Shown: positions 50,088 to 58,988, counted from the stretch's first letter. The stretch is DNA of 58,988 nucleotides from Hankyongella sp964404985 (GCA_964404985.1 CAYOMD010000015.1:1-58988); one strand, 5' to 3'. The notes: a model not told the origin generated them from the letters alone. Translations and numbers: made by a program.

Positions 50088-51851
50088 TCAGACCAGGGCT
50101 TCGGCATCGGCATCAAGTTCGCCGGCCACCTGCTCCGGGCCGAGCAGCATGTCGCAGTGTGCCGCGCCGGACGGGATCATCGGGAAGCAGTTCTCCAGCT
50201 TGGCGACCCGGCAATCGACCATGACCGGGCCGTTGACCGCAAGCATTGCGGCAATGCCGTCATCCAGCTGGTCCGCCGTCTCGATCCGCAGCCCGGTCCA
50301 GCCATAGGCCTCAGCGAGCTTCACGAAGTCCGGCAGTGCTTCCGAGTAGCTCTCCGAGTGGCGGCCCTCGTAAGTCAGATCCTGCCACTGACGGACCATC
50401 CCCATGTACTCGTTGTTCAGGATGAAGACCTTGACCGGCAGGCGGTACTGCACCGCCGTACTCATCTCCTGGATATTCATCAGGATCGAGGCTTCGCCGG
50501 CAATGTCGATCACCAGCGCGTCCGGGTTGCCGATCTGGGCACCGATGGCCGCCGGCAAGCCATAGCCCATGGTGCCAAGGCCACCCGAGGTCAGCCACTT
50601 GTTCGGCATCTCGAAGCCGAAATGCTGCGCGGCCCACATCTGGTGCTGACCGACTTCGGTGGTGATGATCGGCTCGCGCGCGCTGGTCGCGGCATAAAGC
50701 CGGTCGACGGCGTGCTGCGGCAGGATCATCGGCCCGCTTTGCCGGAACGCAAGGCAGCGCCGGGCCCGCCAGCCTGCGATCTGGTCCCACCAGCCGGACA
50801 AATCCGCCGCGCGCTGGCCCGAGCCCTGCCAGACGTCGATCATGTCCGCGAGCACGGAGCCGACATCCCCCACGATACCCACCTCGACAGGCACGACCTT
50901 GTTGATCGACGAGCGGTCAATGTCGACGTGGATTTTGCGCGAGTTCGGCGAGAACGCATCCAGCCGTCCGGTCACCCGGTCATCGAAGCGCGCACCCAGG
51001 CACACCATGACATCGCATTCATGCATGGCTAGATTGGCCTCAAAAGTCCCGTGCATGCCCAGCATTCCGAGGAACTGCGGGTGCGACGATGGAAACGCGC
51101 CCAGACCCATGAGCGTCGATGTGACCGGTGCGCCGACCAGCGCCTGGAAATCCCGCAGCAGGCGGCTTGCCTGCGGACCGGCATTGATGATGCCGCCGCC
51201 GGTGTAGAGGATTGGCCGGCGCGCACCGGCTATCAGGGCGATGGCCTGTTCGATCGCGGTGATGTCACCCCGGGTCTGCGGCTGGTACGACGGGCGATGG
51301 GCGTTTGCTGGACGGGCCAGACGGGTCTTGGCGACCTGCACATCTTTCGGGATATCGACCACCACCGGGCCGGGCCGGCCATGCGTTGCGATAAAGAACG
51401 CCTCGTGCAGGGTCTCGCACAGGCGTGCGGGGTCCTTCACCAGATAGTTGTGTTTGGAGCAGTGCCGGGTAATGCCGACGGTATCGCACTCCTGGAATGC
51501 GTCCGTGCCGATCAGGTGGGTCGGAACCTGCCCCGTGATGACGACAATCGGGATCGAGTCCAGCAAGGCATCGGTTATCCCGGTGACAGCGTTGGTGGCA
51601 CCCGGGCCCGAGGTCACCAGCACCACGCCGGGTTTGCCGGTCGAGCGGGCATAGCCTTCTGCCGCATGCGCCGCACCCTGCTCATGGCGCACCAGAATGT
51701 GGCGGATGCGCGTCTGTTTGAACAGCGCATCATAGATCGGCAGCACAGCGCCGCCCGGATAACCGAAGATCACCTCCACGCCGAGATCCGACAGCGTCTG
51801 AACCAGCGCTTCAGCGCCGGACATCTCCTGGTCATGGATCGCATGGGTCAC
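50088..51851 (-). CDS. ilvB: Acetolactate synthase large subunit
   Basis: Thiamine-diphosphate enzyme of 587 residues for the first branched-chain amino-acid step. SGAEALVQTLSDLGVEVIFGYPGGAVLPIYDAL leads to the catalytic Glu in RHEQGAAHAAEGYAR. The FAD/central domain and C-terminal DIAGEASILMNIQEMST follow. The diphosphate motif has Glu where Asp is the common residue in the GDGS loop; this is conservative and not taken as inactivation. ilvN follows. Upstream is a 94-bp gap to miaA, which lies on the same strand. Confidence 0.96.
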   Translation of the reverse strand: MTHAIHDQEMSGAEALVQTLSDLGVEVIFGYPGGAVLPIYDALFKQTRIRHILVRHEQGAAHAAEGYARSTGKPGVVLVTSGPGATNAVTGITDALLDSIPIVVITGQVPTHLIGTDAFQECDTVGITRHCSKHNYLVKDPARLCETLHEAFFIATHGRPGPVVVDIPKDVQVAKTRLARPANAHRPSYQPQTRGDITAIEQAIALIAGARRPILYTGGGIINAGPQASRLLRDFQALVGAPVTSTLMGLGAFPSSHPQFLGMLGMHGTFEANLAMHECDVMVCLGARFDDRVTGRLDAFSPNSRKIHVDIDRSSINKVVPVEVGIVGDVGSVLADMIDVWQGSGQRAADLSGWWDQIAGWRARRCLAFRQSGPMILPQHAVDRLYAATSAREPIITTEVGQHQMWAAQHFGFEMPNKWLTSGGLGTMGYGLPAAIGAQIGNPDALVIDIAGEASILMNIQEMSTAVQYRLPVKVFILNNEYMGMVRQWQDLTYEGRHSESYSEALPDFVKLAEAYGWTGLRIETADQLDDGIAAMLAVNGPVMVDCRVAKLENCFPMIPSGAAHCDMLLGPEQVAGELDADAEALV

Positions 51852-51945
51852 GGGCGGGTCTCTCGCAGGGTTACGTCAGCAGGCTGTGCCGCATTCCCCG
51901 GCATCGGGGAGGCGATATAGCGCGCTGCCGAGCCTCGCTAATGTT

Positions 51946-52908
51946 CTAATCTTTCAATGTCAACCCATGTTTATGCAATAAACTTGCTAAAGTCGGCGAA
52001 TCCTGGGTATCGCCACCCCCGGACCAGGGGGTCCAGTCAGCGAATTGATTGCGCAGCCAGGTGTACTGTCGCTTGGCATAGCGCCGTGTTTGCTGCGCTG
52101 CGGTGTCGATGGCCTCGTCGAGGCTGCACAGGCCTTCGAGGTATAGAGCCAATTCCTCGACACCGACTGCTTTCATGACCGGCAGGTCCGGCGCGAGCCG
52201 GCGCTCCAGAAGCCGCGCAACCTCTGCCAATGCCCCCTGTTCGATCATGGCCATGAAGCGGGTGAGGCACCGGGCATAGAGTGCCTCCCGCTCCGGCAGG
52301 ATCGCGATGCGCAGCCACGGGCCGATATCTGGGCGCGCGGACAGGCCTGCGGTCTGGGCTTCCTGCTGGAAGCTGCGCAGCGGGCGTCCGGTCGCCAGCA
52401 GAACCTCCAGCGCCCGGGCAATGCGCTGGCGATCTCCCGGATTGAGGGCTGCGGCACCAGCCGGGTCCCTGCGTGCCAGTTCGGCATGCAGGACATCCGG
52501 GCCTTCGACGTCCATCCGCTCCCGCACGTCACCCCGGATCTCGGCGGGAATGTCCGGGACGACGGCGATCCCGTCGATCAGGGTGCGCAGGTAAAGCCCG
52601 GTGCCACCGACGACGATGGGCACTTTGCCGGCGTTCCAGGCACTTTCCAGAGCCAGCAGGGCGTCTGCCGCCCAGTCCGCCGCCGAGCAGGCGTATGCAC
52701 CATCCAGGTAGCCATAGAGCTTATGGGGGGCCGCAGTCTCATCGTCAGTTGAGGGGCGGGCGCTGAGAATGCGCAAGTCCTGATAAACCTGCAAGGCATC
52801 CGCATTGATGATCACGCCGTCCAGCAGACGCGCGATCCTCATTGCCAGTGCGGACTTGCCGCTGGCAGTTGGCCCGGCCATAAGCACGACTGGTTTTTTC
52901 ACAGGCAT
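51946..52908 (-). CDS. miaA: tRNA dimethylallyltransferase MiaA
   Basis: Adds an isopentenyl group to A37 of tRNAs reading UNN codons. The 320 residues include the P-loop LMAGPTASGKSALAMRIARLL, the DALQVYQDLRILSARPS segment, GGTGLYLRTLIDGIA, and the C-terminal RRYAKRQYTWLRNQF. Two ATGs are possible. The one at 52914 overlaps the divergent serB ATG; the one at 52908 is better spaced from AGGG and is chosen. The in-frame extension beyond 52914 is the antisense of serB. Confidence 0.94.
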   Translation of the reverse strand: MPVKKPVVLMAGPTASGKSALAMRIARLLDGVIINADALQVYQDLRILSARPSTDDETAAPHKLYGYLDGAYACSAADWAADALLALESAWNAGKVPIVVGGTGLYLRTLIDGIAVVPDIPAEIRGDVRERMDVEGPDVLHAELARRDPAGAAALNPGDRQRIARALEVLLATGRPLRSFQQEAQTAGLSARPDIGPWLRIAILPEREALYARCLTRFMAMIEQGALAEVARLLERRLAPDLPVMKAVGVEELALYLEGLCSLDEAIDTAAQQTRRYAKRQYTWLRNQFADWTPWSGGGDTQDSPTLASLLHKHGLTLKD

Positions 52909-52912
52909 TCCC

Positions 52913-53800
52913 ATGATCCCTAGTGTTTCTCTAGCCACACTTGTCGCGCCGCGCCAGTCGCCGGTTGCACTGGCCAGTGCTGTCGATGCGGCATGCCGGG
53001 CGCTGGATGCTGCCGGTGTGCCGTACCAGCGTGGGGACATCCGCGAGGACAGCGCGCTGACCTTGCGCCTGAACGGCGTGCGCCGGCAGGATGCGCGTGC
53101 GCTGCTGGAGCCGGTGCTTGGCGACTTGACGGTGGACCTTGTCGTTGCGCCAGACACACCCTGCCGCCTGTTCATCGCTGACATGGACTCCACGATGATT
53201 ACCGTCGAGTGCATCGACGAGCTTGCCGATTTCGTCGGCAAGAAGGCCGAAGTCTCGGCGGTGACCGAGGCGGCCATGCGCGGTGAACTGGACTTCGTGC
53301 AGGCACTCGATAGCCGGGTTGCGCTGCTGGCAGGGCTGCCAGAGGCTGCACTGCAGGCCTGCTATGACCAGCGGGTTGCCCCGAACCTGACACCGGGCGG
53401 CCCGGCGCTCATCCGCGCACTCAACGCCAGCGGTGCCCGCACCGTGCTGGTCTCCGGCGGGTTCACCTTCTTCGTGGACCGTGTTGCGGCCACACTCGGC
53501 TTCCAGAGGACGCAGTCAAACGTGCTGGAGATTGCGGGCGGCGCACTGACCGGGCGGGTGTTGCGCCCTGTCGTGACCGCGGACGTCAAGCGTGCAGCCC
53601 TGCTGTCCCACGCCGCAGAGCTGGGCTGCGACATCGGCTCTACCGTCGCGATCGGGGACGGGGCCAACGACATCCCGATGATCGAGGCAGCGGGACTGGG
53701 CATCGCCTTTCACGCCAAGCCGAAGACACAAGCCGCAGCAGACGCCGCCATCCGGCATGGCGACCTGAATGCCGTGCGCTATGCGCTGGATATCGCTTAG
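52913..53800 (+). CDS. serB: Phosphoserine phosphatase SerB
   Basis: HAD-family enzyme for the last step of serine synthesis. The 295 residues have an N-terminal small domain, then the nucleophile motif DMDSTMITVECIDELA near residue 87, VSGGFTFFVDRVAATLG (motif II), VKRAALL (motif III Lys) and IGDGANDIPMIEAAGLGIAFHAKP (motif IV). The ATG is at 52913, one base from the miaA first ATG on the other strand (shared CATG). Frame upstream of it is antisense miaA. Confidence 0.94.
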   Translation: MIPSVSLATLVAPRQSPVALASAVDAACRALDAAGVPYQRGDIREDSALTLRLNGVRRQDARALLEPVLGDLTVDLVVAPDTPCRLFIADMDSTMITVECIDELADFVGKKAEVSAVTEAAMRGELDFVQALDSRVALLAGLPEAALQACYDQRVAPNLTPGGPALIRALNASGARTVLVSGGFTFFVDRVAATLGFQRTQSNVLEIAGGALTGRVLRPVVTADVKRAALLSHAAELGCDIGSTVAIGDGANDIPMIEAAGLGIAFHAKPKTQAAADAAIRHGDLNAVRYALDIA

Positions 53801-53809
53801 CAGACGAGG

Positions 53810-54889
53810 TTAGGCGGCGGCGCGCTTTGCCGGTTTGCCAGCCGCGATGCGCGCCTGTGCCATGGCATCAGCCAGCACGTTGGTGGGCTTGCCGGTGCGC
53901 TGCGCCTCGGCAAAAATGCCGGTGAGGCGAGTGCCGATCCCGGCGAGCCGGTGTGCCAGATCGTCTGAATCGTAGGTATCGAGATACTCGAGTGCCACAC
54001 TGATGATGCCACCGGCGTTGATGACATAATCGGGTGCATAGAGGATGTTGCGGGCTTGCAGAAGGTCGCCGTCGGCATCGGTCTGTAACTGGTTGTTTGC
54101 ACCACCGGCCACGATGGTCGCCTTGATGCCCGGAATTGTCTCCCTGGTCAGGATGGCACCAAGTGCACACGGCGAGACGACATCGACGTCCGCCGCCAGG
54201 ATCGCCTCCGGCGCACAGGTCACCGCCCCGAAAGCCTCGACAGCACGTGCCACCATCTCCGCGCGCACATCGGCGACCGTCAGAGCAGCGCCCGCACCGT
54301 GCAGCAACCGGCAGAGGTTGAAGCCAACATTGCCAAGACCCTGTACCGCAACGCGCACACCACTCAGATCGCCGCGACCAAGCCGGGCAGAGACTGCTGC
54401 CTGAATGCCATGGAATATCCCGAGGGCCGTATGCGGGCTGGGGTCGCCGCCGCCGGTCGTCGTGCCGTGCGCGTCGACGTCGCCGATGCCGCTGACGAAG
54501 CAGGTCTGGCGCGCGACCACCATCATGTCGGCCACGGATGTGCCGACGTCCTCTGCGGTGACATAGCGACCCCCGAGACGCTCGACCGCGCGCCCGAACG
54601 CTGCAAACAGCGCTTCCCGGTTGAACGGTGCCTCCGGTGCCAGGATTACAGCCTTGCCGCCGCCAAAGGGGATGTCCGCCAGGGCGTTCTTGTAGCTCAT
54701 GCCGCGCGACAGCCGCAGGGCATCGTGCAAGGCGTCGGCACTGCTCGCATAGGACCAGAAGCGACACCCGCCGGCAGCCGGCCCGAGGGTCGTTGCGTGC
54801 ACGGCGATGATCGCCTGCAGGCCCGATGCGTGATCGCTCACAAACTCTACGACTTCGTGGTGATCGTATGCGCTATCCGAAAAAACCAT
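53810..54889 (-). CDS. Leu/Phe/Val dehydrogenase family protein
   Basis: A 359-residue NAD-dependent amino-acid dehydrogenase: LGPAAGGCRFWSYASSADAL, then the catalytic Lys in SYKNALADIPFGGGKAVIL, TAEDVGTSVADM, and the Rossmann motif VAVQGLGNVGFNLCRLL. The C-terminus is Lys/Ala-rich (GKPAKRAAA). The ATG at 54889 follows GAGGCAAC; an earlier in-frame ATG exists but lies in less conserved sequence. Leucine, valine or phenylalanine are the likely substrates. It faces serB end to end with a 9-bp gap. Confidence 0.9.
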   Translation of the reverse strand: MVFSDSAYDHHEVVEFVSDHASGLQAIIAVHATTLGPAAGGCRFWSYASSADALHDALRLSRGMSYKNALADIPFGGGKAVILAPEAPFNREALFAAFGRAVERLGGRYVTAEDVGTSVADMMVVARQTCFVSGIGDVDAHGTTTGGGDPSPHTALGIFHGIQAAVSARLGRGDLSGVRVAVQGLGNVGFNLCRLLHGAGAALTVADVRAEMVARAVEAFGAVTCAPEAILAADVDVVSPCALGAILTRETIPGIKATIVAGGANNQLQTDADGDLLQARNILYAPDYVINAGGIISVALEYLDTYDSDDLAHRLAGIGTRLTGIFAEAQRTGKPTNVLADAMAQARIAAGKPAKRAAA

Positions 54890-55273
54890 GTTGCCTCGCC
54901 CCTTCTCTTCGCTGGTCATTAGACAGCAGGATTCCTTGCGAGGCCCAAGGAGGGCAACTGAAAAGCGCAATAAAAACGCAACCTTGCATATTTCGCACGA
55001 TAGGTTCAGCGATGGCGCGTGACGCGCACCATTATTCCTCTGGCGCGCAGATGCGTGAAATTCCATGCTAAAGCCTGTCGACTTTACATTGAACCGCTCG
55101 CCCCGAGCCTGGTCGAGGGGCAGCTCAAGCATCGTCTGCCAGTATCATCTGGACGTGTCTCGACTTGGCTCGACACGAACGGTGAGGGTCTTGATTCTGC
55201 GTAAAGTCCTCCGACTCCAGCAGGCGCTGCGGCCCATAGCCGGTTGCCAAAGGTATGGCAGTATCAGCCAGGA
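54890..55273. other. Intergenic region with REP-like repeat between tgt and dehydrogenase
   Basis: No gene is seen in this 384-bp gap. It must hold the dehydrogenase promoter. Positions 55094-55187 hold a diverged palindromic repeat (CCCCGAGCCTGGTCGAGGGG and TCGACTTGGCTCGACACGAA) related to the one at 30421-30484. Nothing else is recognised. Confidence 0.5.
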
Positions 55274-56404
55274 TCACCGCTGTCTGGCATAATTCTCCCG
55301 GAAGCTGCGCGCGAAGGTGCCCAGCCGGGACTCGGCGATGGCCTGTCGTAGCGCAGCCATCAGCGCCTGATAGAACCAGAGATTATGCTGGGTCATCAGC
55401 ATGGCCCCGAGGATCTCGCCGGACTTGATCAGGTGATGGATGTAGGCGCGGCTGAAGCTGCGGCAGGCCGGGCATCCGCAATCGGGGTCGATCGGCTGCG
55501 GGTCATCCTTGTGCCGTGCGTTGCGCATGTTGATCGGGCCGGCCCAGGTGAAGGCCTGGCCATTGCGCCCGGAGCGGGTCGGCAGCACACAGTCGAACAT
55601 GTCAATACCGCGCTCGACAGCGCCGACAATGTCGTCCGGCTTGCCGACTCCCATCAGGTAGCGCGGACGGTCCTGCGGCAGAAGCTGCGGGGCATAGTCC
55701 AGCACACCGAACATCAGGTCCTGGCCCTCTCCGACAGCTAGCCCACCAACGGCATAACCATCGAAGCCGATCTCGATCAGCGCCTCGCTGCTGATTTTGC
55801 GCAGGTCCTCGAACATTGAACCCTGCTGGATGCCGAACAGGGCGGCCCGGGATGCGTGTTCGGTGCCCGCATCGAAGCCCGCCCGTGAACGCCGCGCCCA
55901 GCGCATGGAGAGTTCCATCGATTTGCCCGCCGTCGCATGGTCTGCGGGGTAGGGGGTGCACTCGTCGAACGCCATCACGATGTCGGAGCCGAGCAGGCGC
56001 TGGATTTCCATGCTGCGCTCCGGCGTGAGCATGTGTCGTGCGCCGTCGATGTGGGAGGCGAAGGCCACCCCGTCCTCCGTGATCTTGCGCAGACCCGCCA
56101 ATGACATGACCTGGTAGCCGCCGGAGTCAGTCAGGATCGGGTGCGGCCAGTTCATGAACGGGTGCAGGCCGCCCAGCATCGCCACACGCTCGGCACCGGG
56201 CCGGAGCATCAGGTGGTAGGTGTTGCCGAGGATGATATCGGCACCCAGCGCGCGTACCGCCTCGGGGTGCATCGCCTTGACCGTCGCTGCCGTGCCGACC
56301 GGCATGAAGGCGGGTGTGCGGATGGTCCCGCGCTGCATGCGGATTTCGCCGGTGCGCGCCAGCCCGTCTGTGGCATCGATCGTAAAGCCAAACCGCGCGC
56401 TCAT
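55274..56404 (-). CDS. tgt: tRNA-guanine transglycosylase Tgt
   Basis: Exchanges G34 of Asp, Asn, His and Tyr tRNAs for preQ1. The 376 residues contain PAFMPVGTAATVKAM, GNTYHLMLRPG, ILTDSGGYQVMSL (catalytic Asp), AVGGLAVGEGQDLMFGVLDY and RPRYLMGVGKPDDIVGAVERGIDMFDCVLPTR in part, with the zinc cysteines in the PDCGCPACRS stretch and a following His. The ATG at 56404 overlaps the queA stop by three bases, so the two steps of queuosine insertion are co-translated. Confidence 0.96.
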   Translation of the reverse strand: MSARFGFTIDATDGLARTGEIRMQRGTIRTPAFMPVGTAATVKAMHPEAVRALGADIILGNTYHLMLRPGAERVAMLGGLHPFMNWPHPILTDSGGYQVMSLAGLRKITEDGVAFASHIDGARHMLTPERSMEIQRLLGSDIVMAFDECTPYPADHATAGKSMELSMRWARRSRAGFDAGTEHASRAALFGIQQGSMFEDLRKISSEALIEIGFDGYAVGGLAVGEGQDLMFGVLDYAPQLLPQDRPRYLMGVGKPDDIVGAVERGIDMFDCVLPTRSGRNGQAFTWAGPINMRNARHKDDPQPIDPDCGCPACRSFSRAYIHHLIKSGEILGAMLMTQHNLWFYQALMAALRQAIAESRLGTFARSFRENYARQR

Positions 56405-57438
56405 GCGGCGGCCGGATGCAGCAGGCAGGCGTCGCCGTAGCTGTAAAAGCGGTAGCCGTGCTCGATGGCGTGGGCGTACGCCGCCTGCATGGTTTTGAGG
56501 CCGCAAAAGGCGCTGACCAGCATGAACAGGGTGGAGCGGGGCAGGTGGAAGTTGGTCATGAGCATGTCCACGGCCTTGAAGCGATACCCCGGCGTGATGA
56601 AAATACCGGTGTCGCCCATATAGGCGCTGATCTGCCCGGATGCGTCGGCAGCACTTTCCAGCAGGCGCAGGGAGGTGGTGCCGACCGCGACGATCCGCTC
56701 GCCGGCCGCCCGGCGCGCGTTCAGGCGTGCGGCAACGTCCGCGCTGATTGTCCCCCACTCTGTGTGCATGACATGGTCGTCCGTGTCCTCGGCCTTGACC
56801 GGCAGGAATGTGCCCGCACCGACGTGCAGGGTGAGGGTCTCAACGGCAATGCCCCGCGCTGCCAGAGCCTCGACGAGATGGGGCGTGAAGTGAAGTCCGG
56901 CAGTCGGGGCTGCCACAGCGCCAGGTTCGCGGGCAAACAGGGTCTGGTAGCACGCGGCATCCTCCGGGCCTGCCGGGCGGCGCTGGGCGATGTACGGCGG
57001 CAACGGCATGACGCCGTAGCGCTGGAGAGCCTCCTCGACCAGCACGTCCGCCTCCAGCCGCCAGAGCATCTGGCCGTCGGGGCGCTTGTCCTCAACGATG
57101 CCGTGGAAGCCCTCCCCGAAGCACACGAGGTCGCCGACCTTGAGCCGCCGGGCGTTGCGCACAAACGCCCACCAGCGCTGCGGGTCTTCGCGTTTGTGCA
57201 GCGTCACGCCGATGCGCGCATCGCCTTTGGTGCCGAACAGCTGCGCCGGGATGACCTGTGTATCGTTGAACACCAGGGTATCACCGGGGTTGAGCCGTTG
57301 CGGCAAATCGGTAACGCGCCGGTCCTCAAATGCTGCACCCGGCAAGACCTCCAGCAGGCGTGCCGCATCGCGCGGGACAACCGGCCGCAGGGCAATGCGA
57401 TCCTGCGGCAGGTCAAAGTCAAATAGGTCTACGCGCAT
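56401..57438 (-). CDS. queA: S-adenosylmethionine:tRNA ribosyltransferase-isomerase QueA
   Basis: Transfers ribose from SAM to preQ1 in tRNA, giving epoxyqueuosine. The 345 residues show VDLFDFDLPQDRIALRPVVPRDAARLL, LNPGDTLVFNDTQVIPAQLFG, YIAQRRPAGPEDAACYQTLFA, PTAGLHFTPHLVEAL, LTLHVGAGTFLPVKAEDTDDHVMHTEWG in pieces, and MTNFHLPRSTLFMLVSAFCG. It is the standard length. It lies directly upstream of tgt on the minus strand. Confidence 0.96.
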   Translation of the reverse strand: MRVDLFDFDLPQDRIALRPVVPRDAARLLEVLPGAAFEDRRVTDLPQRLNPGDTLVFNDTQVIPAQLFGTKGDARIGVTLHKREDPQRWWAFVRNARRLKVGDLVCFGEGFHGIVEDKRPDGQMLWRLEADVLVEEALQRYGVMPLPPYIAQRRPAGPEDAACYQTLFAREPGAVAAPTAGLHFTPHLVEALAARGIAVETLTLHVGAGTFLPVKAEDTDDHVMHTEWGTISADVAARLNARRAAGERIVAVGTTSLRLLESAADASGQISAYMGDTGIFITPGYRFKAVDMLMTNFHLPRSTLFMLVSAFCGLKTMQAAYAHAIEHGYRFYSYGDACLLHPAAA

Positions 57439-57444
57439 GCGGCC

Positions 57445-58050
57445 TTATTGCGCGGGTGCGTCCGCGAGCACATAGGCACGCAGGATTTTCGTCGGGCTGG
57501 CTGGCGGCTCTCCCCGGGCAATGCCATCGACGGCATCCATTCCAGCGATCACCCGCCCCCAGACCGTGTACTGGCCGTCCAGGAAAAACGCGGCATCAAG
57601 GCAGATGAAGAACTGGCTGTTGGCCGAGTTCGGATCGTTGGTGCGCGCCATGGAGGCGGTGCCACGCAAGTGCTGCAGATCGTTGAATTCCGCAGGCAGG
57701 TCGGGCAGGTCAGAGCCACCCATGCCGGTCCCGGTCGGGTCTCCGCCTTGCGCCATGAACCCCTCGATCACCCGGTGGAACACCGTGTTGTCGTAGAAGC
57801 CGCGCCGCGCCAGAGTCTTCATGCGTTCGACATGCTTGGGTGCTTTGTCCGCGCGCATGGCGATCTTCACGGTCCCGCCAGTCGAGAGTTCAAAAACCAG
57901 GACATTCTCCGGCGACTCCAGGTCTGCGGGTGGCGGGGGTGTCGCGTCTTCTTGTGCCATCACGGCTCCTCCTGTCATCATTGCGGTGCAAAGTGCTGCC
58001 GCGCGTAAAATTGTGAGTGTGACGCGCCGGGTGTAATGCGCAGTCTTCAT
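57445..58050 (-). CDS. Cyclophilin-type peptidyl-prolyl isomerase, exported
   Basis: A 201-residue cyclophilin with a signal peptide (about 1-32, ending GGAVMAQ), so it probably acts in the periplasm. The catalytic region FHRVIEGFMAQGGDPTGTGMGG and the following ARTNDPNSANSQFFICLDAAFFLDGQYTVWGRV in part are intact. The gene begins inside the coaD stop (ATGA) and is followed by queA with a 6-bp gap. It accelerates proline isomerisation in exported proteins. Confidence 0.93.
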   Translation of the reverse strand: MKTAHYTRRVTLTILRAAALCTAMMTGGAVMAQEDATPPPPADLESPENVLVFELSTGGTVKIAMRADKAPKHVERMKTLARRGFYDNTVFHRVIEGFMAQGGDPTGTGMGGSDLPDLPAEFNDLQHLRGTASMARTNDPNSANSQFFICLDAAFFLDGQYTVWGRVIAGMDAVDGIARGEPPASPTKILRAYVLADAPAQ

Positions 58051-58565
58051 GTGTTGGCTCTTACGTTGATGCCGCTGGCGATGCGGCTTGCCACATCACG
58101 GGCCACGCGTGGTGGCACAAAACTGTCGATGTCGCCGCCGTACATGGCAATTTCCTTGACCAGGCGCGAGGCGATCGGTTGCAAGGCGACATCTGCCATC
58201 AGAAACACGGTCTCGATATTGGCGTTGAGCTTCTGGTTCATGCCGGCCATCTGGAACTCATATTCAAAGTCGGACACGGCGCGCAGTCCACGCAGGATCA
58301 TGTTGGCCTTCTGACTTTCCGCAAATTTCATCAGCAGGGTATCGAACGCCACGACCTCGATCATCCCGCCGATATCTTCGATCTCGCGGCGGACTTGCTC
58401 GACCCGCTCTTGCAGGGTGAACATCGGACTCTTCGACGGATTGGTTGCGACCCCGATTACCAGCCGGTCAACCAGTTTTGCGCCGCGACGAATGATGTCG
58501 AGATGGCCCAGTGTGATGGGATCGAAGGTCCCGGGGTAGACCGCGATGGTCGCGCTGTTCTGCAT
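58047..58565 (-). CDS. coaD: Phosphopantetheine adenylyltransferase CoaD
   Basis: Penultimate enzyme of coenzyme A synthesis. The 172 residues start AVYPGTFDPITLGHLDIIRRG, which contains the nucleotidyltransferase TxGH loop. RGLRAVSDFEYEFQMAGMNQKL is the substrate region and VFLMADVALQPIASRLVKEIAMYGGDI the C-terminal pattern. Normal length. It lies between a polyprenyl synthetase and the cyclophilin on the minus strand. Confidence 0.96.
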   Translation of the reverse strand: MQNSATIAVYPGTFDPITLGHLDIIRRGAKLVDRLVIGVATNPSKSPMFTLQERVEQVRREIEDIGGMIEVVAFDTLLMKFAESQKANMILRGLRAVSDFEYEFQMAGMNQKLNANIETVFLMADVALQPIASRLVKEIAMYGGDIDSFVPPRVARDVASRIASGINVRANT

Positions 58566-58597
58566 CTCAGGTCTCCGATGGGCCTATCGGGCCAGAA

Positions 58598-58988
58598 TCA
58601 ATGGTCGCGCTCGATAGCAAAGCGCGCAATCGCCCGCAGCAGATCGGCCTGGGCCCCGAAACTGGACAGGTGTCGGATCGCCTGGTCAATCAGAATCTCT
58701 GCCTGCTGGCGGGCACGATCGATCCCGAGCAGCGAGACGAAGGTGGATTTGCCAGCGTCAGTGTCCTTCTGCACGGCCTTCCCGACGATTTCGATGTTAC
58801 CCTCGATATCCAGGAGATCATCGGCAATCTGAAACGCCAGCCCCAGATCGTGGGCGTAGCCGCGCAGGGAGACCCGTTGCTCAGGAGTGGCGCGGCCCAT
58901 AATGCCTCCCGCCTCAAGACAAAAGGCAATCAAGGCACCGGTCTTGAGCTGCTGCAGGCGTGTGGTGGCCGGCAGATCAAAGGTAGCC
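58598..58988 (-). CDS. ispA: Polyprenyl (farnesyl) diphosphate synthase, partial
   Basis: The 3' part of a trans-polyprenyl synthetase runs off the window edge. The frame is open to 58988 with LQQLKTGALIAFCLEAGGIMGRA, then FQIADDLLDIEGN, the second aspartate-rich motif, and KSTFVSLLGIDRAR. The first DDxxD and the N-terminus are beyond the window. The short form fits farnesyl diphosphate synthase IspA. It precedes coaD with a 32-bp gap on the same strand. Confidence 0.88.
   Translation of the reverse strand, partial: ATFDLPATTRLQQLKTGALIAFCLEAGGIMGRATPEQRVSLRGYAHDLGLAFQIADDLLDIEGNIEIVGKAVQKDTDAGKSTFVSLLGIDRARQQAEILIDQAIRHLSSFGAQADLLRAIARFAIERDH

Overview
The window is a high-GC alphaproteobacterial chromosome segment. 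Three things support this: a flagellar block in Caulobacter-like order with sciP and flbD embedded, a tipF-type gene, and a gene-transfer-agent (GTA) remnant with alphaproteobacterial GTA families. The family or genus cannot be fixed from the sequence alone.

Layout. 1-1.4 kb: tRNA-Met and mnmA. 1.6-14 kb: flagellar block fliK-flgD-flgE, sciP, then fliF-fliG-fliH-fliN-motA-flbD-flhA, packed with overlapping or near-overlapping ends. A good sigma54 promoter precedes fliK, and the sigma54 activator FlbD is encoded downstream, so the hook genes look like late-class targets of FlbD. A degenerate CtrA-type box precedes fliF, and sciP (CtrA antagonist) lies between the two units. 14-26 kb: a YqaA-type membrane protein, an amino-acid permease, a 2,043-residue cadherin/FG-GAP surface protein, an NDUFS4-like protein, prmA and uvrD. 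26-31 kb: a response regulator behind a perfect TTAA-N7-TTAA CtrA box, rsmD, an RsuA-family pseudouridine synthase, a pabB-pabC fusion, repeats and an MBL hydrolase.

31.4-40.1 kb is the accessory core: a decayed GTA. Present are an XRE regulator divergent from a DUF6456 protein, small and large terminase, then a VapBC-like toxin-antitoxin pair and a DUF302 gene lying between terminase and portal, the portal, a small secreted protein followed by a strong terminator, and a DUF6127-like gene that runs out of frame into the C-terminal part of the GTA host-specificity protein, then a DUF2793 protein. Protease, capsid, adaptor, tail-tube and tape-measure genes are missing, as expected from one large internal deletion. 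Terminase and portal remain intact. A short sequence, TTGGTAC, occurs in the regulator intergenic region and as an 11-bp inverted repeat around the terminase promoter, suggesting one shared regulator. The 5-kb part that holds the regulators, terminases, toxin pair and DUF302 is flanked by two inverted 170-bp copies of a TA-flanked MITE-like element; a third member, with different internal palindromes, sits at 48.3 kb.

40-48 kb: an OmpA-type porin, an alanine-rich repeat lipoprotein, TipF (degenerate EAL), a PAS-GGDEF-EAL protein, lipB, an orphan short FliN-like protein, a sulfatase-fold lipoprotein that lost catalytic residues, and a low-molecular-weight phosphatase. 48.5-59 kb is housekeeping: ilvC-ilvN-ilvB, miaA/serB with overlapping divergent start codons, a Leu/Val-type dehydrogenase, and the run ispA(partial)-coaD-ppi-queA-tgt.

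All functional calls come from reading the translated sequences and recalled family motifs; no database search was run.
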